A DNA stretch of 64,000 nt. It comes from Dendrocalamus latiflorus (Eukaryota; Streptophyta; Magnoliopsida; Poales; Poaceae). Under the pieces are notes generated by a model. It was not told where the DNA came from, made no database searches, and saw only the letters and a program-made list of their open reading frames with translations. Location of the stretch: assembly GCA_017311315.1 (NCBI GenBank), contig CM029620.1, positions 1,741,787-1,805,786 on the forward strand, written 5' to 3'. Both the position numbers and the translations under genes were made by a program. The number at the start of each line of letters is the position of its first letter. Position 1 is the stretch's first letter. Below are positions 1 to 12,706 of this stretch, one piece after another.

Positions 1-50
1 CTTACATATCGCCATATGCAAATCACCCGAACCTATAACATGACAGCAAT

Positions 51-63
51 GGCTCTGATACCA
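51..63 (-). other. Primer-binding site (initiator tRNA-Met type) of the copia element
   Basis: The minus strand reads TGGTATCAGAGCC one base beyond the LTR end. This matches the 3' end of plant initiator tRNA-Met as used for minus-strand priming by copia elements. It fixes both the orientation and the LTR boundary. Confidence 0.85.
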
Positions 64-64
64 C

Positions 65-1406
65 TGAAGGACTACGGGTAGGCTACGCTAGCGCAAATTA
101 ATAAAAATTATGCCCGTAAACCAAGATCACTGCAGTTATAGATCACGGAATTACCACTAGACGCGCAGGTGCGGAATTGATGCAGCACGTCGGGGCAGAG
201 TAGTCGTACTACGTCGATGCAGCACGTCGGGGCAGAGTAGTCGTACTACTTCCTCGTCCTCGTCGCGGCGTCCAACGTACAACTCCTCTCTTGCGGTTCG
301 TCCAAACGCTACAGATGCAGCGCCGCCAAAAGGTATCCACACGTACGGGAGGAAGCGACGCACGCCGGATTACTAGATCCGAGCGAGCGCCCAGGGCGTG
401 GGAGGGGTGGCGGCCAGGGTTTGAGGAGGTCACGAAAAAATTCTCCCAACCCTGTGCACCCTAGCCCTCCTTTTAAAGACGTCCTTATAATGGGCTTCAG
501 CGAATGGAGGCCCATTAGGACTCAATACCCAGTCCAACCCGGATCCAATCCGAATTAGGCTTCAGCCCTTAAGTGTGTGACCCTATGGGTTCACGTATGT
601 TTAGACATGACACGAGTTTACCTACTCGGTCAATAGTTGGTAGCGGCCTCTAGCAAGACGTGCCAACTCCTAAACATACATAAAGATCATATCGAACGAA
701 CCATCACAACTTTATGTACATGCCAATCCCTTTGCCTCACGATATTTGGTCGAGCTCCAAGCTGACCACTCTTTCTCGATCCTGTGATCCGGAATCCCTT
801 ACTAGGTTAACTCTTAACCTTAAGTAGCATGGCCATGCATTTCTGGATCCGATCACTCGAGGGGCCCAGAGATATCTCTCTCAGGTAGAGAGGGGCAAAT
901 CCCATCTCGACTGACCATGCCTCGCAGCATGCTTCATGACAAACCCGAAAGCTACCTTTATAACTACCCAGTTACGGAGCAGCGTTTGATAGCCCCTAAG
1001 TAGGTCGATTCACATCTCAAGTACATGCGACAATCTCAGGTCTAAGGACAAGGCGTACACATTGTGTAGAGAGAGAACCATAAGTATAATTGTTATGTCT
1101 CATGTTGGGTCGGTCCAACCCCATGTTCTAAACATGTGTCCACATTATTGGTTTGACATCTCCATGTCTATGACCTGTGAAACATGGTCATCAACCGATA
1201 CATGTGCTAATCCATTATTCACGTGTGACCACATATGAACTTCGACTAGGGACAACTTTAGAATAACCATACAAGTAAAGAGTTTCACAAACAAGTCACA
1301 TACTTGTTAATCAATACAAAGGCAATATTCAAGGAACATTTATTAAATCATGGATACAACGAAATATCATCATCTCTATGATTGCCTCTAGGGCATATTT
1401 CCAACA
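65..1406 (-). mobile_element. Copia LTR, 5' LTR of an element running off the left edge
   Basis: Read on the minus strand this begins TGTTGGAAATATGCCC at 1406 and ends in CA at 65, the form of cereal copia LTRs of the BARE-1/RIRE1/Angela type. Immediately beyond it, at 51-63, the minus strand reads TGGTATCAGAGCC, a primer-binding site for initiator tRNA-Met, so this is the 5' LTR and the body of the element lies to the left of the window. Length is 1342 bp. The five bases on the right side (CCATC, 1407-1411) should be the target duplication. The element is inserted into the gypsy LTR that resumes at 1407, because the same sequence is uninterrupted at 62083 onward. Confidence 0.85.
179..249. 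repeat. Tandem duplication, 37-bp unit, inside the copia LTR
   Basis: The unit beginning gatgcagcacgtcggggc at 179 repeats at 216 and is followed by the same tagtcgtactac. There are about 1.9 copies. Two overlapping short open frames in this stretch are products of the repeat and not genes. Confidence 0.8.
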
Positions 1407-3784
1407 CCATCCACCCTAATCTAAACCAATTTCCAAATTTTATTTTATTTTAAAGGATTAGTGGCAACTCCAATCACCACTAGACTTTAGAAACACAAGT
1501 TATTACAACAATTCATAATTTCCCAATTTCAAGATTTCAAGGGTATTACATAGCATGACTAAGCATTATACTACCATTCTATTATTCACAACTGAATATA
1601 ATAATCTCATTAAAGAGACCAAGGAAATCCTAAGGAGACAAGGGTACATGGCATTCAATTTCAACTGAAGGCATAACAAAGTTGGGGTAACTAATACCTT
1701 AGGATTTGAACTAATCTTGTATGTAAATAGCAATGCACATAATTTAAAATAATTAAAACATTTCAAAATCATAGGTTCAAGATGATCAAAGGAGACTTGT
1801 CTTCTTGCACGCTCTCTGGGTCTTCCTGCTGCGGAGCGGAGAGATCTTCGACAACGTTGGAATCTACACGAGAAAAGATGAAGTAACAAAACAAATAAAT
1901 ACAAACAAAAATTCAAATAAACTCAAAAATTCAAATAGAGGCCATATTTGGATAGATTATGATTTTAGAAGAATTTAGAAATTTGAATGGCTCAATTTGG
2001 AGTTAAAATGAGAAAGTTATGCTCATTTGAAAACCTCGGATTGAATAAATCCAGAAATTCCCAAATTTCTGACAGGTGGGGCCCACTGGCAGGATTTAAT
2101 TTTTAATCTCTATTTTATTGCTTTTATTTTGAGTCTATGATAGGTGAGACCTACTGGACAGTGAACCAAAAGGCCCTGCTTCTGACAGGTGGGACCCCTA
2201 TGGGCTCTGGACCCAGGTGTCAGTGAGGAGCGCAGACGGGTGCGACCCAGGCGGCAGTGGCCAGCGCAAACCGGCGGCCGCTGACGGGTGGGACCCATCT
2301 GTCAGCGCGGAAAAACGAAGAAAAGGCTCAACCTCAGCGTGCGGAGCCGGGGGCTCGAACGCGCGCCGAGGGAGCCAAGGGGGAGAAGGGAGAGCGGGGG
2401 TAACCAGTCGGGCGGGGAGGCTTTGCCTACCCATATAGGGTAGGTAATTACTTTGAGGTACCTGCCGGAGGGGGCCGGGCAGCAGACGGCCGGAGGCGAC
2501 GGTGCCGGCGGCGAGGGAGTGGTGGAGGGGTTCGGGTGAGGTCCAAAACAAGGTCCTGGCGCGGAGTAGATGCCGACGGCGGGGTCTGCGGGGTTCGGCG
2601 AGGAGCGGAGACGGCCGGCGACGAGGAGAAGCGATGGCGCAGCACTGGTCCTCCGGTGCGACGGTGCTCCGGCGGCGGGGAGAGGCGGCCGAGGCGTCGG
2701 GGAGGTTCGCACGGGTGCGGGGGTGCTTGGAGTGGCGGCGGCGGGCTCTGGGGAGGACCGCGGCGGCGGGGATTGCTTGCCGGAGGGAGGCGGCGGCGCT
2801 CGGAGATGGGGCGCACGGCGGCAGGGCGCTACGGGGCTCGGGAAGGGAGGTGGAGGGCGTCGGAGGGTTGGGCGGAGGGAGGCGGAGCCTAGGGAGGTAT
2901 TTATAGGGGCGGAGGGAGAGCAGGGGCGTGGCAATCGCTCGCCGGTGCTGGCGGCCGGAAAAGGAAGGGAAAGGGGGGAAAAAGGAAATAGAGGCCGCAG
3001 AAGGAAGGAGAGGCGTGGGGATTTGGGGATTCGGTCGTGCCGGAGCTCGGGGATTCCAAACCCGGGGAGCCCGGGAAGGAAAGAAAGGATTCCGCGAGGA
3101 ATCGGTCGCCGGCGCAAGAAAGGAAAGGGGAGGAGAGAAAGGAAGGAGGCGGCTCCGCGGGGACGACGACGGCCTGACAGGCGAGGCCCGGGTGGCAGCG
3201 GGAGTGGGGCACAGGCGTCTGGTGGACGGGACCCGCAGGGCAGCGAGAGGAGAGAGGGAGCGGGCGAGCGGTTGGATGGCCCGCGCGGGTAGCGTGGCGC
3301 TCATCGGGCTGGCCACGTGCCGGCCCGAGGGGAGGGGAAGGCGGAGTGGCTGATGGGCTGGGCCCGCTTTGCGGAGGGAGAGGGAGAGAGCGGCCTGGAT
3401 GGGCCAAGCGGCGACGTGGGTGGATCCAGGCCGTCCACGCGTCGACTGGAGGGAGGGGAGTTGGATTTTAATTTTTAGAATTTGATTTTTATTTTCAGAA
3501 AAGGCTAGGAAATTATTTAGGCCTTAGAAAAATATGAAAATACTTCCAAAAATTCCAGAAAAATTCACAAAAGCTTCTGGAGATATTTTGGACTTAATAA
3601 AATTATTTCCAACTACTTTTGGTAATTAATTTTCATACTTTAAAATACTTTTTAAATTTTAAAAATAGGTTTTAAACTCCAGAAAATCCAGAAAATCAGA
3701 TAAAAGCCAAATAAAATCCAATTACTTTAAAATAGTTAATTTGAATTTAAATTTTTCCAAAAAGCCAAATTTTGGGATGTTACA
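1407..3784 (-). mobile_element. Gypsy LTR, right-hand part, interrupted by the copia LTR
   Basis: On the minus strand the LTR begins TGTAACATCCCAAAATTTGG at 3784, a start typical of several long-LTR gypsy families of grasses (RIRE3/RIRE8-like). It is colinear with 62083-64000. The AT-rich start (3450-3784) is followed by a GC-rich block (about 2200-3430) and then AT-rich sequence. Long open frames in the GC-rich block (for example 2198-3316 on the minus strand) are rich in Pro, Ser, Arg and Ala, overlap one another in several frames and lack recognisable domains, so I do not call them genes. The remainder of the LTR lies left of the window, beyond the copia insertion. Confidence 0.75.
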
Positions 3785-5492
3785 CCCGCGTGAAGGCGTA
3801 TTTTTCTAGTGCGCCTCCTCTCTCTTCTTCCCCCCACCATTGCTAACAGCCAGGCCCCACATGCCAAGTTTCATCTTCCACACATCGTCGCTGCCATGGG
3901 AGAGGAGCTCCCTTGCTACTATAGTGCCTGCAATTTCCGACCGTTCTGCCCACCATTTCCACCCCCGTTGACATCCACCACCCTCGCCTGCCTATCTGGC
4001 CGCACTCTGCCACCTCCTTCAAACCAAGCTTGGTGTCCACCCGAAGTCATTGCCACCCAAGTTTTCACACCTTCTCTTATGCAGCTATGATTTCTTGAGG
4101 AGAAGGGCTCCTTTGTTTTGCCATAAAAAGGCAAACCAACCGTGTTGAAACCCTAGCCGCCTCTCGCCACTTCCATTATGCCCCATTGCAACTCGTCTCC
4201 TCCACCAAGTCACCCAGAATGTGGTTGTGGTCCTGAGCTCCAGAGCGCACTCACCACCGCGCTCCACTATGGTCTGTGCCCATTTCGTGTAGTATACCAT
4301 TTCTGCATCATTGTCTTCGTCTTCGGCCACCACCATCGCTGATGCGTAGTTCTATCTCCAGTAAGGCTTTGACCGTGCCATGGTCGTTTTTGATATCCCT
4401 TTACTCTGCTAAACCTGTTCCGTACTCCTTTGCAGTGCTCTCTCTTCTAGGTTACCGTCGCCATGAGGCTCTACCACCACCGCCACCATTGTCGTTTCCC
4501 CTTTTCTCGTAAGCTTATGCCTTGGCCATGGCCTTTTCTAGCACCACCTTGTCCTACTGAACCTCGTGGTGTGCTTTGTTTCAGCTCGTTCTTGTCGTGC
4601 TAGCCATTGATCATAGGACTAGCATGATAAACATGTAAGGTTTGGAATTAATTTTCCAGCTCTGACAATTGCGATTCATATTAATTTAACACTCGATCGA
4701 CATTCTAGCAAGCATACTTTAGATACTCCAAATTAATTAAAGAAGAGATGGAATCAGAATTGCATTGAAGTGGTGCAATAGATATTGTCAGCAGGAAAAG
4801 CAAGGCCAGTGGTAGTTAATAGCACAAACAGGTTCATAAATTACGTTTTGAATAAGGCGAAGGAAGAGAGGAGCAAAGAGATCGACGGGAAAAGTGGTGG
4901 GAAAACTAAAGGCTTCTGCTGAAATTTTATTGTTCGAGCAGCTAGCTAGCTCATGCATGCCTGCAGCAGCCTAGCTTGAATGGTTCGTCGATGCCGTGCG
5001 TCTCGGTATCCACGCTCGATCGATCACTGCTAGCTCATGTATCTTATTAATGCATGGATCGAAAGGATGGGACTAGACATGCATATGAATGTGTTGTTGT
5101 GACTAAACTTTAATTTTACAAGTATACTTGCATGGGTCAATCAATCTGCCATGGCTGGCATGCAACAAGGTAACAAAAGAGGTTAGTAAAGGGCGCACAG
5201 GAAATTGGCTACGAATGAACAAAGGAAACCTTCCGTAAGCATGCTCGCATGGTTGCCTGTAAACCTAACTATAGCCGTGTGCATGTATAGCTCAAGTATA
5301 TATATTACTAGTCCTTATTAGTTCGATCTAAGATAGGAGTACTCGTACAGATTAAATTGCTGCGTAGCTAGCTAAATGGACAGTCAGTCATGTAGCAGGG
5401 TAGAGAGAGAGAGATATGTGGTTAAATTAATCCATTCATCCTCGTCAAAAAGCAAGCGTGCTCCATATATAGCATATATTGCTCAAGGTTTT
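3785..5492. other. Unassigned intergenic DNA
   Basis: After the LTR edge comes about 800 bp of CT- and CCA-rich sequence (3790-4600) with short open frames such as 3809-4090. These have no recognisable domain and look compositional. From 4600 to 5490 the DNA is AT-rich with no open frame of note. I see no gene, no terminal repeats and no target duplication. It may be single-copy host DNA or very old repeat. Confidence 0.4.
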
Positions 5493-6697
5493 TTTAGGAC
5501 CGAGAACGACAACCGGAGGAGGTAAATACGAGCCAACTTGATTAAATGGTTTTTTAAATCCTTTTCAAAGGAGAAAGCAAAGATTCTCACTCTACTAGCT
5601 ATAAGAAGCTATGAAGATCAAAGTCAATTCACCCACAAGGAAAGAGCCAAGAAAAACCAAAACAAATAGACCAAAACTTATCTAGACCGTTTGATCACAG
5701 TATATAGGGCAATCTGACCGGCCTAGGGTGTTCTGACCTCTCTTACGGGTGGTCTGACCTCTCCTCCTAGGACAAAACAGATTTTCAGCACTATTTTTAA
5801 TTCAAAATTAGACGAAACTTTTGATCTACAATTTCAAATAACTTGAAACTTGAACCAAGGCTTAATCATGACCTTAAGAACCTATCCCAACTAACGATCT
5901 TAAAAGAGCTTAAGAAGGTTGGGATCTTTTGGTTCTTAAAACTCTATTGCACCAAATTTAGCCAACTCTTAAACTAAGCCTCCAAATTACTTGAAGTTTG
6001 ATATGTACCTTCTCTAGGATGTCACAAACATATTCTAAATAACGATCAAGAATATTGTTGCAAATGTTCTGACCTTTTTTCATTTGAAGGAATGTTGCAC
6101 CAAAATTGGGCAAAACTCGAGAACTTGGACCAAGACTTGCTTTGGGTAAATGATGGTCAAGATGACCTTGGATCTACTCCCACGTATCCTAGAATGATTA
6201 ACTATAGCAAGAAACCAAGCCAAAAGCCCTAGAAACAAATAACCCCAAAATCACCTTATCTGTAGCCAAAACCCGTGAATCTCAAGAACTTGCAAAAAAA
6301 AACAAGTGTCAAGATGGATAAGATATACCTGTCAATCTCAAGAACTTGCAAAAAAAACAAGTGTTTAGATGGATGACATATAGTCTCTAAGAAACATCTT
6401 CTTCACTTACACGTCCCAAGCATAAAGCAAGATCAAGAGGAGAAGGAGAAGCACCAATGACCAAGTCAAATCATGATTTCATTACACGAGCAAAAGAAGA
6501 AATACTTTGATGAATTTTGATCACTATTGATACATAGAAATGAATATTTACAGCTACTCCCTAACTACACACAAAGTGTAAGGATGACAAAATGTTTATC
6601 CATAAGAGTATCTCACATCTTCCACAAGGTTCTCTCCAAGAATCCTAACTCCTCTCATGTCTAGGCACGAACTCTCTCAAAACCTTAACCCTAGTCT

Positions 6698-7728
6698 GAT
6701 AAGGACATCCTGAACTAGGATGTTTCATATGTTATTTGCAATCCATCTACTTCAAAAGAACATGAGCTTATTAGAAGAGCTAAAGCTTGTGCCAAGAAGA
6801 TTAACATTGAGGTGAACTCATTTCTATCTATTCCTACTAATGTTATTCATGAGAATGGAATACTACATCATGTCGCTACTTTGTACGTTCTCAGGTTTGA
6901 CAAATAGAAGACTTTAGAACCAAGGGAATGGAGAACGAGGCTAGGGCCAAATCAATGGAGAAGAACAATTAATGAAGAAGAAAGCCAATAAGAAGCCCAT
7001 ACAGTAGGAAAGCAAAAGGGGAGAGGTTCAAGGACTTAAAGCCAAGTTTTGGATGAGCTTTCTAAGCCCAACTTGGAATTTCATTGAGCCCAATCGAAAT
7101 TAAACTCAGAATCAACTCAGAACTCAATTTGAAATTGGATCGAAATAGCCCAACAGGCCTATAATTAAAAGGCCATAACTTTAACAAGTGGAGTCCGATT
7201 TAGTTGTTCTTGTGCTTGTTAGAAAGATTATTACGACTCCATTTGTTAAAGTTATGGCCTTTTTATTATAGACCTGTTGAGCTATTTTGAACCGATTCCG
7301 AATTGATGTCTGAGTTGATTCCGAATTTGATTTCATTTGGGCTTGAGGAAATTCTGAATTTGGCTTAGAAACCTCATCCAAAACTTGGACTTTAAGTTAT
7401 TAGACCTCTCCCCTTTTTCTCTCCCATTACATGGGTCTTTCCTTAGCTTTCTTCTTCCTTCTTCTTCTCCATTGATTTAGCCCTAGCCTCCTTTTCCTTC
7501 CCCTCAATTCTAAAGTCATCCATTTTTCAAACCTCAGAATGTACAACATAGTGACACGAGGTAGTATTCCATTATCATTAATAACATTAGTAGGAATAGA
7601 TAAAAATGAGTTTACCTTAATGTTAATTTTCTTGAAAAAAGTTTTAGCTCTTCTATTAAGCTCATGTTGTTTTGAAGTAAATAGATTGAAAATAACATAT
7701 GGAACAACATAACTAAGGCTGTCCTCAT
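6698..7728. repeat. Long hairpin (foldback) element with ~495-bp arms
   Basis: Positions 6698-7195 are an imperfect inverted copy of 7234-7728, with a loop of only about 38 bases. Both arms carry a relict reading (left arm on plus, right arm on minus) that includes a peptide like KINIEVNSFLSIPTN, so a piece of coding-like sequence was duplicated in inverted form. I do not recognise that peptide. Near the loop both arms hold a version of the AGTTATGGCC motif found elsewhere in the window. Transcripts crossing this region would fold into a long double-stranded stem. Confidence 0.75.
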
Positions 7729-8759
7729 CATAATCACCTCTCTCACTCCTTATATATGGAGTCTTACAAAGGAAACCCTATCCAACACATCTAGTTGGGT
7801 TTCATCTACTTATACATGGGTTAACCTATTAACCCAACACCATATCGGGTTTTACACTTATACATGCACGCTTCTCAAAGCACACACACCTACTAACCGA
7901 TTAGTGAGCCAACATTTTATCCACTTCACATTTTCAACACACATCTACTAAATCACTAAGTCCACCATGATTTCACACATCGTAACTTTTTCGGTATTGA
8001 GCGATTTACCAAAATACCCCTCTACCACTTTCCATAAGCTTCCCGCTTCCTTTGCCTTGAAGCAACCCCGTGCTTCATCTTTAAGTCCATGTGACTCCAA
8101 TGACTTGCCACCAAACCTCCACACATCTAGATACCACCGAACCATCCTCACTTGCAAACATAACCATGTCACATGGCGCACTACATACCTTTTCTCACAT
8201 CATGACAGTACCCAACTTCTCAGGTCATTCTGTACCTTAGCTCCTTCCTAAACTTAGTCCCAGTCTACCTTGTCGTTGGCCGTCATGTCTACTACCGGTT
8301 GCTCTGACTCTAATTTATCGTTGTCTCGACTTATAACCTTTCCACTAGCCTTTGTCATCTTTCGATGGCTTTTTGATCGTTTGGACCTCAACTCCTTAGC
8401 ATAGTCCTGATTCCTTGATAGGTTTGGACCTAAGCTCCCATAGCTCTTGAGTCCTACAATTAACAACAACAAGCAAACCGTCGCGTATAACCACACAATA
8501 CACAAAATCATCAATTGACATTATTAGTCTATACAATGCACCATGCAAAATATATAAACCTAAACCACTGATCCAAACCCCTAGGAGCACCATGCAAAGA
8601 CATGACTCAACCCACCAAGAACACTACCCCTATGTTCTGGTTGCCAACAACTGGTCTGGCCACACAACACATGGTATTCAGGCCATCAATTGCGTGCCGA
8701 TCGGACCGCCGGCCATCAACCAGTCTAACTGCCTCGGTTACCCTCCCAATAATAGGGGA

Positions 8760-9954
8760 CACTACTACAAAAAAGGGTCATCACAGATGGTTCGGAACTG
8801 TCATCACAGACGGTTTTCTAAACTGTCTGAATTTATGTGTTAGTGACAATCAGAGTTTTCAGAGGATGGTTTGTGAGCTGTCTGTGATAATCACAACACA
8901 AACGGTTTGTAACTAGAACCGTCTGTGAAGAACACTATCACAGATGGTTTTTGGTCACAACCATCTGTAATAGAAGGAATTCATAGATGGATTATATCAT
9001 AAACCGTCTGTGATACTTTATTCTATACCAAAAAATTTTATATTTTTCGACTAGCCTCAGAAATGCTAGCCATGCCCTCAGAACACCATCAGAGTTTGAT
9101 TTATATGGCTTATATACTTAATCAAAACATTTCAACGAGATCTATAGTTGAGGCAAACCCCAAATTTTGAAGTGAAGCCCAAAACAAACGGCAAAAATAG
9201 CAACCGAAAACTTGTGACTCGAATTGGGGGTGAAGATGGCCAATTTTGGGGTACCTAGATGGTAACTAGCACAAGTCAGTTAGTTTTTTTGGATTTTGCT
9301 CATCGTTAGCTTTCCAATGAATCCAGGAACATCGAAAATAGAGTCCGTATGCAAAAGTTATATTTGTTTTATTGAGCAACACTCTAAAACTGAAAGAGGA
9401 GTGCTCACTTGGTTACCCGCACTTCTTGCTCCTCGGTGTCACTGGTGGTGACGACGCTAGTGTCTTCTGAGGTGATGATGATGGCGACGACGCCAGTGTC
9501 TTCTTGCTCCTCGGTCGCCTTGAGGTTGTTCGTGCCCATGGCTTGGATGGAACCACGGGGGTGAGATAGGAATGGGAAGGGGAGGGGTATGGTGTTTAAG
9601 TAGGGGAGAAGTGGAAAGGAGATTGTGAAATTTAGGGGATTGTGAGGCATAAAACATATCACTTGTTAATAACCGTCTGTGATGTCTAAAATTACCACAG
9701 ACGGTTCGAATTAAGGGCCGTCTATGATAATGGAAGACGTCACAGATGACTTTTAATCCAAACCGTCTGTCATAATTTCAAAGATGGTTCTTACCAATAA
9801 ATGTCTGTGATAGTTATACATCACAGACGGTTCTTGCTATCGGTGATAACATAGACCGTCATGTGTGTAAATCGTCTGTGATGATTACAACACGGACGGT
9901 TTCCACGGAACCGTCTGTGACGGGGCGTCTAATATAGCCGGTTTTGTAGTAGTG
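8760..9954. mobile_element. Non-autonomous CACTA element, 1195 bp, intact ends
   Basis: It starts CACTACTACAAAAAAGG and ends GGTTTTGTAGTAGTG, flanked by the perfect 3-bp target duplication GGA (8757-8759 and 9955-9957). Subterminal zones hold many copies of CACAGACGGTT and its complement, the presumed transposase-binding repeats of the Rim2/Hipa type. No transposase is encoded. An 85-codon frame on the minus strand (9405-9662) follows a possible leader but has no recognisable domain. The element must use transposase from another locus. It is nested in R1 copy 1. Confidence 0.93.
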
Positions 9955-10620
9955 GGAGCAGTCTAATTGTGGCCACCAAGCCGATCAAACTGCTGGCACC
10001 TCAGTCGGTATGACCACCAACCAAACGCCAATGATGCTGCCGCCTTCCTTAGCACATTACTCGACAACACTCCTACTAGAAAATAACTACCGCCAGCTAT
10101 TTTTTGATCACACCGTACCCCGGTATGACCGCCACCATGACTGGTTACACTGGCAGTTGACCAGCAGCCCTTGATCGGTCAAACCGCCATTGGCCCCTCA
10201 GACTACGGCTTCTATGTCGGTCTGACCACCTCCTGGCTGGTCTAGCCATGCCTCCAATGCCGGTCAGACCGCAAGTAGAAGAAGTAACTAATAAATGCAT
10301 TTTTCATAAAACCAAACTCAAACTTCATAAACTCTCTTACTAAAAGTTAGTTACTCATCTTAAATATGGAATAACCAACACATAGTCTCACATTTTTATT
10401 TGTGGTGTAGAGTAGATCTGCCATATTCAAGAATGCGGGTGCATATTCTTTTTCACTTATGGCTTGTGACTTATGGCTTATGCTAAGTAACTAACTTTTA
10501 AATTGTGCGCTTTTTTAAGGTAAGGTCAACAGAAAGACTGTAATAAAAAAGTGTACTGAGTTCAGCTGGTACAACCAAAATCGCATGCGACTATTTCTCT
10601 GTGTACTGCCACTCGCGAAT

Positions 10621-11084
10621 AACCAGAATTCAAACTTTCAAACCAAAAGTTAGAGTCTAAAAAACCACCCAGAGAATTAGAATAGACGAAAGCTGGCCGG
10701 TGCATGCATGCATATATGCATGGTGTCTCTGTCATCATAACTAGAATTTAAAATTTCAAACCAAAAGTCATAGTCCAAAAAACCCACCCAGAGAATTAGG
10801 CCTTGTTTGGCACAGCTCCACCACCAGCTCTTGGAGCTGTTTGGAGCTGTTTTGTGCCAAACGGGGTAAAACAAAATAGCTCCACCCAAGGAGTTCCTTT
10901 AAACCTGCTGAGACAAAAGTAGCTCCACCCAAGGAGCTGAAAAAAGTAGCTTCACCCGGCTCCACTTGTGAAGTCAAAAAAAACAGCTCCACTTGTGAAG
11001 TGGAGCCATGCCAAACAGGGCCTTAGAATAGGCCAAAGCTGGCCGGTGCATGCATGCATATATGCATGGTGTCTCTGTCATCAT
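10621..11084. repeat. Tandem duplication, 118-bp unit, second copy split by a MITE
   Basis: The first copy is 10621-10738. The second begins at 10739 and, when the MITE at 10799-11022 and one TTA are removed, runs to 11084. Both contain aaagctggccggtgcatgca followed by catatatgcatggtgtctct. Differences between copies are scattered, so the duplication is not brand new. Confidence 0.8.
10799..11022. mobile_element. Tourist-like MITE (PIF/Harbinger), 224 bp
   Basis: It begins GGCCTTGTTTGGCACAGCTC and ends GAGCCATGCCAAACAGGGCC, which are near-perfect inverted repeats. It is flanked by the target duplication TTA (10796-10798 and 11023-11025), the preferred target of PIF/Harbinger elements. The interior repeats AGCTCCACC-type words. 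Confidence 0.88.
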
Positions 11085-11997
11085 CACCTTATGATGCACT
11101 ACCCAACCAGCAGTTTGGGCAGAAGGTTGTGTTACAGGGCTATGCACACTCCTACATGTAATTCTCCATTAATTTCTCCTCTCTCTCTCAGAGTACTACC
11201 AGGCAGACAAACGTTTAAAAGCAGTGCATACCCTCTTCGGTCGGTCCACAGTAAATGGGGAAGATGTACGATTTTGAAGAGATCGAGAATTGAAGGGCAT
11301 GCATGCATTCATGTTCCCCTTGGATGCCACTAAGGACAACAGTGTGCAATTACGTATCCTCCATCTTGTCCCTCCCTCCCTCCCTCTTGTCTTCCATTCT
11401 GATTTATCTCTGGCCAGTCATTTAACTTAGGCGGTATCAATTCAACGTAGAAGAGAAAAGGTACTTCTCTTCAAGCTGGAATGGTATGGAACCTGTAAAC
11501 GCAACATACGTCTGGGCTCTCACGCATGAGCGCCGAAGGAAAAAAGAAACACCTTTATGGGCGGTGAGATCCAGTTGGCTAGATAGAGCTAGCTGTGGTT
11601 TCAAACAGACACTAATGGCTAGTGGCAGAGCTAGGATCAGATCGAGTGGGGTCTACGTACGTTTACACGCACAAAAAAACACTGAGGGATTCATTCTTCA
11701 ACCTCCGTACTCGACCCCTCCGATACATATGGCTTTTTTTTACTGTATTGATAAATATCATTCGGATGTTTTCTTTCTAACTATATTGTAAGTCTATTGA
11801 AAAAATAAAAATATAGTAATTGCAATGTTTTTACTCTCTATATCTGCTTCAATGCATGCTACAAAAAGGTTAAGATCCACTTTAATGTATGCTAAAATAA
11901 AGGTTAAGGTGTAACTGTCGGGGGGCACTAGCTGCTGTTGCGAAACTTTTTTCTGGGCTGTACTACTACTATACATCCTCATCTAGATTTTACTTAC

Positions 11998-12233
11998 TAC
12001 CTCCAATTCCAAATATATGTCGTTTAGAATCTCTGTCAGTTAAACAGTTTTAGGTTTGACTATATTTGACAACATGAAAATGGTATTATTAGATCCATCA
12101 TGAAATATACTTTCATAATGTATAAGTATTTTTATTTGAAATAATATATTTTTATAGAAATTGATTGTCAAAATATTATCTTGAAGAACATGTCTATGTC
12201 TATAATAACGTATATTTGGAATCGGAAGGAGTA
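11998..12233. mobile_element. Stowaway-like MITE, about 235 bp
   Basis: The left end reads taCCTCCAATTCCAAATATA and the right end TATATTTGGAATCGGAAGGA followed by gta. These are inverted repeats of the CTCCCTCC type with TA at both edges, as in Stowaway (Tc1/mariner) MITEs. The interior is AT-rich. The outermost bases are uncertain by two or three. Confidence 0.75.
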
Positions 12234-12706
12234 CCCAACGAACGGTTTCAATTTGCCTCTGCCAACTGCTAATAATTTTGCCATGGACAACCTAGCTAGC
12301 TAGCTAACCCTAAATTTGTTGGTCACATGACCCACATCACATGCACAAGATCCACTAATTAACTCATCTCGCCGTCCACTGCATGCACCAAACTTGCTCA
12401 CTGCTTCACTAACATCACTACACCATTCAGAGCCCTAGCTGGCCACTACTACAGAAAAGGCCATTACAGACGGTTCAGAAACATCATCACAGACGGTTTT
12501 GTGAACCGTCTGAATTTATGGGTCAGTGATAATACGAGGTCATCACAGACGGTTTTCGAACCGTCTGTGATTTTAATATCACAGACGGTTTTTAACTAAA
12601 AACCGTCTGTGATATTAAATATCACAGACGGTTCTTAACTAAAAACCGTCTGTGATATTTATAAATCACAGACGGTTTTTATTATAAAACCGTCTGTGAT
12701 ATTCTC

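Larger units (their letters stand above)
5493..10390 (+). mobile_element. Old solo-LTR-like unit, family R1 copy 1, carrying two nested elements
   Basis: The start (TTTAGGACCGAGAACGACAA, with a degenerate TG) and the end (acacatagtctca at about 10390) match the ends of the clean R1 copy at 12707-16158. The interior shares with other R1 copies the GGTCTGACC/GGTCAGACC motifs (5705-5765 and 9970-10275) and a block that reads on from 8759 to 9955 once the CACTA element is removed. A hairpin element (6698-7728) and a CACTA element (8760-9954) sit inside it. Boundaries are good to a few bases. I could not find a convincing target duplication, as expected for an old copy. Confidence 0.6.
10391..12443. 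other. Former WOX3-proximal upstream DNA, now displaced
   Basis: This ~2-kb stretch was next to the WOX3 core promoter before the CACTA insertion at 12444. It contains a 118-bp tandem duplication, a Tourist MITE and a Stowaway-like MITE, plus CATGCATG-rich and CCCT-repeat patches. Short open frames such as 10968-11333 and 11486-11791 show no domains. Any distal regulatory sites of WOX3 would lie here, but none can be identified by eye. Confidence 0.5.

Noticed and set aside
2302..3407. Several long overlapping frames in the gypsy LTR as protein genes
   Set aside because: They overlap on both strands in GC-rich DNA, are low-complexity and lie inside an LTR; no domain is visible.
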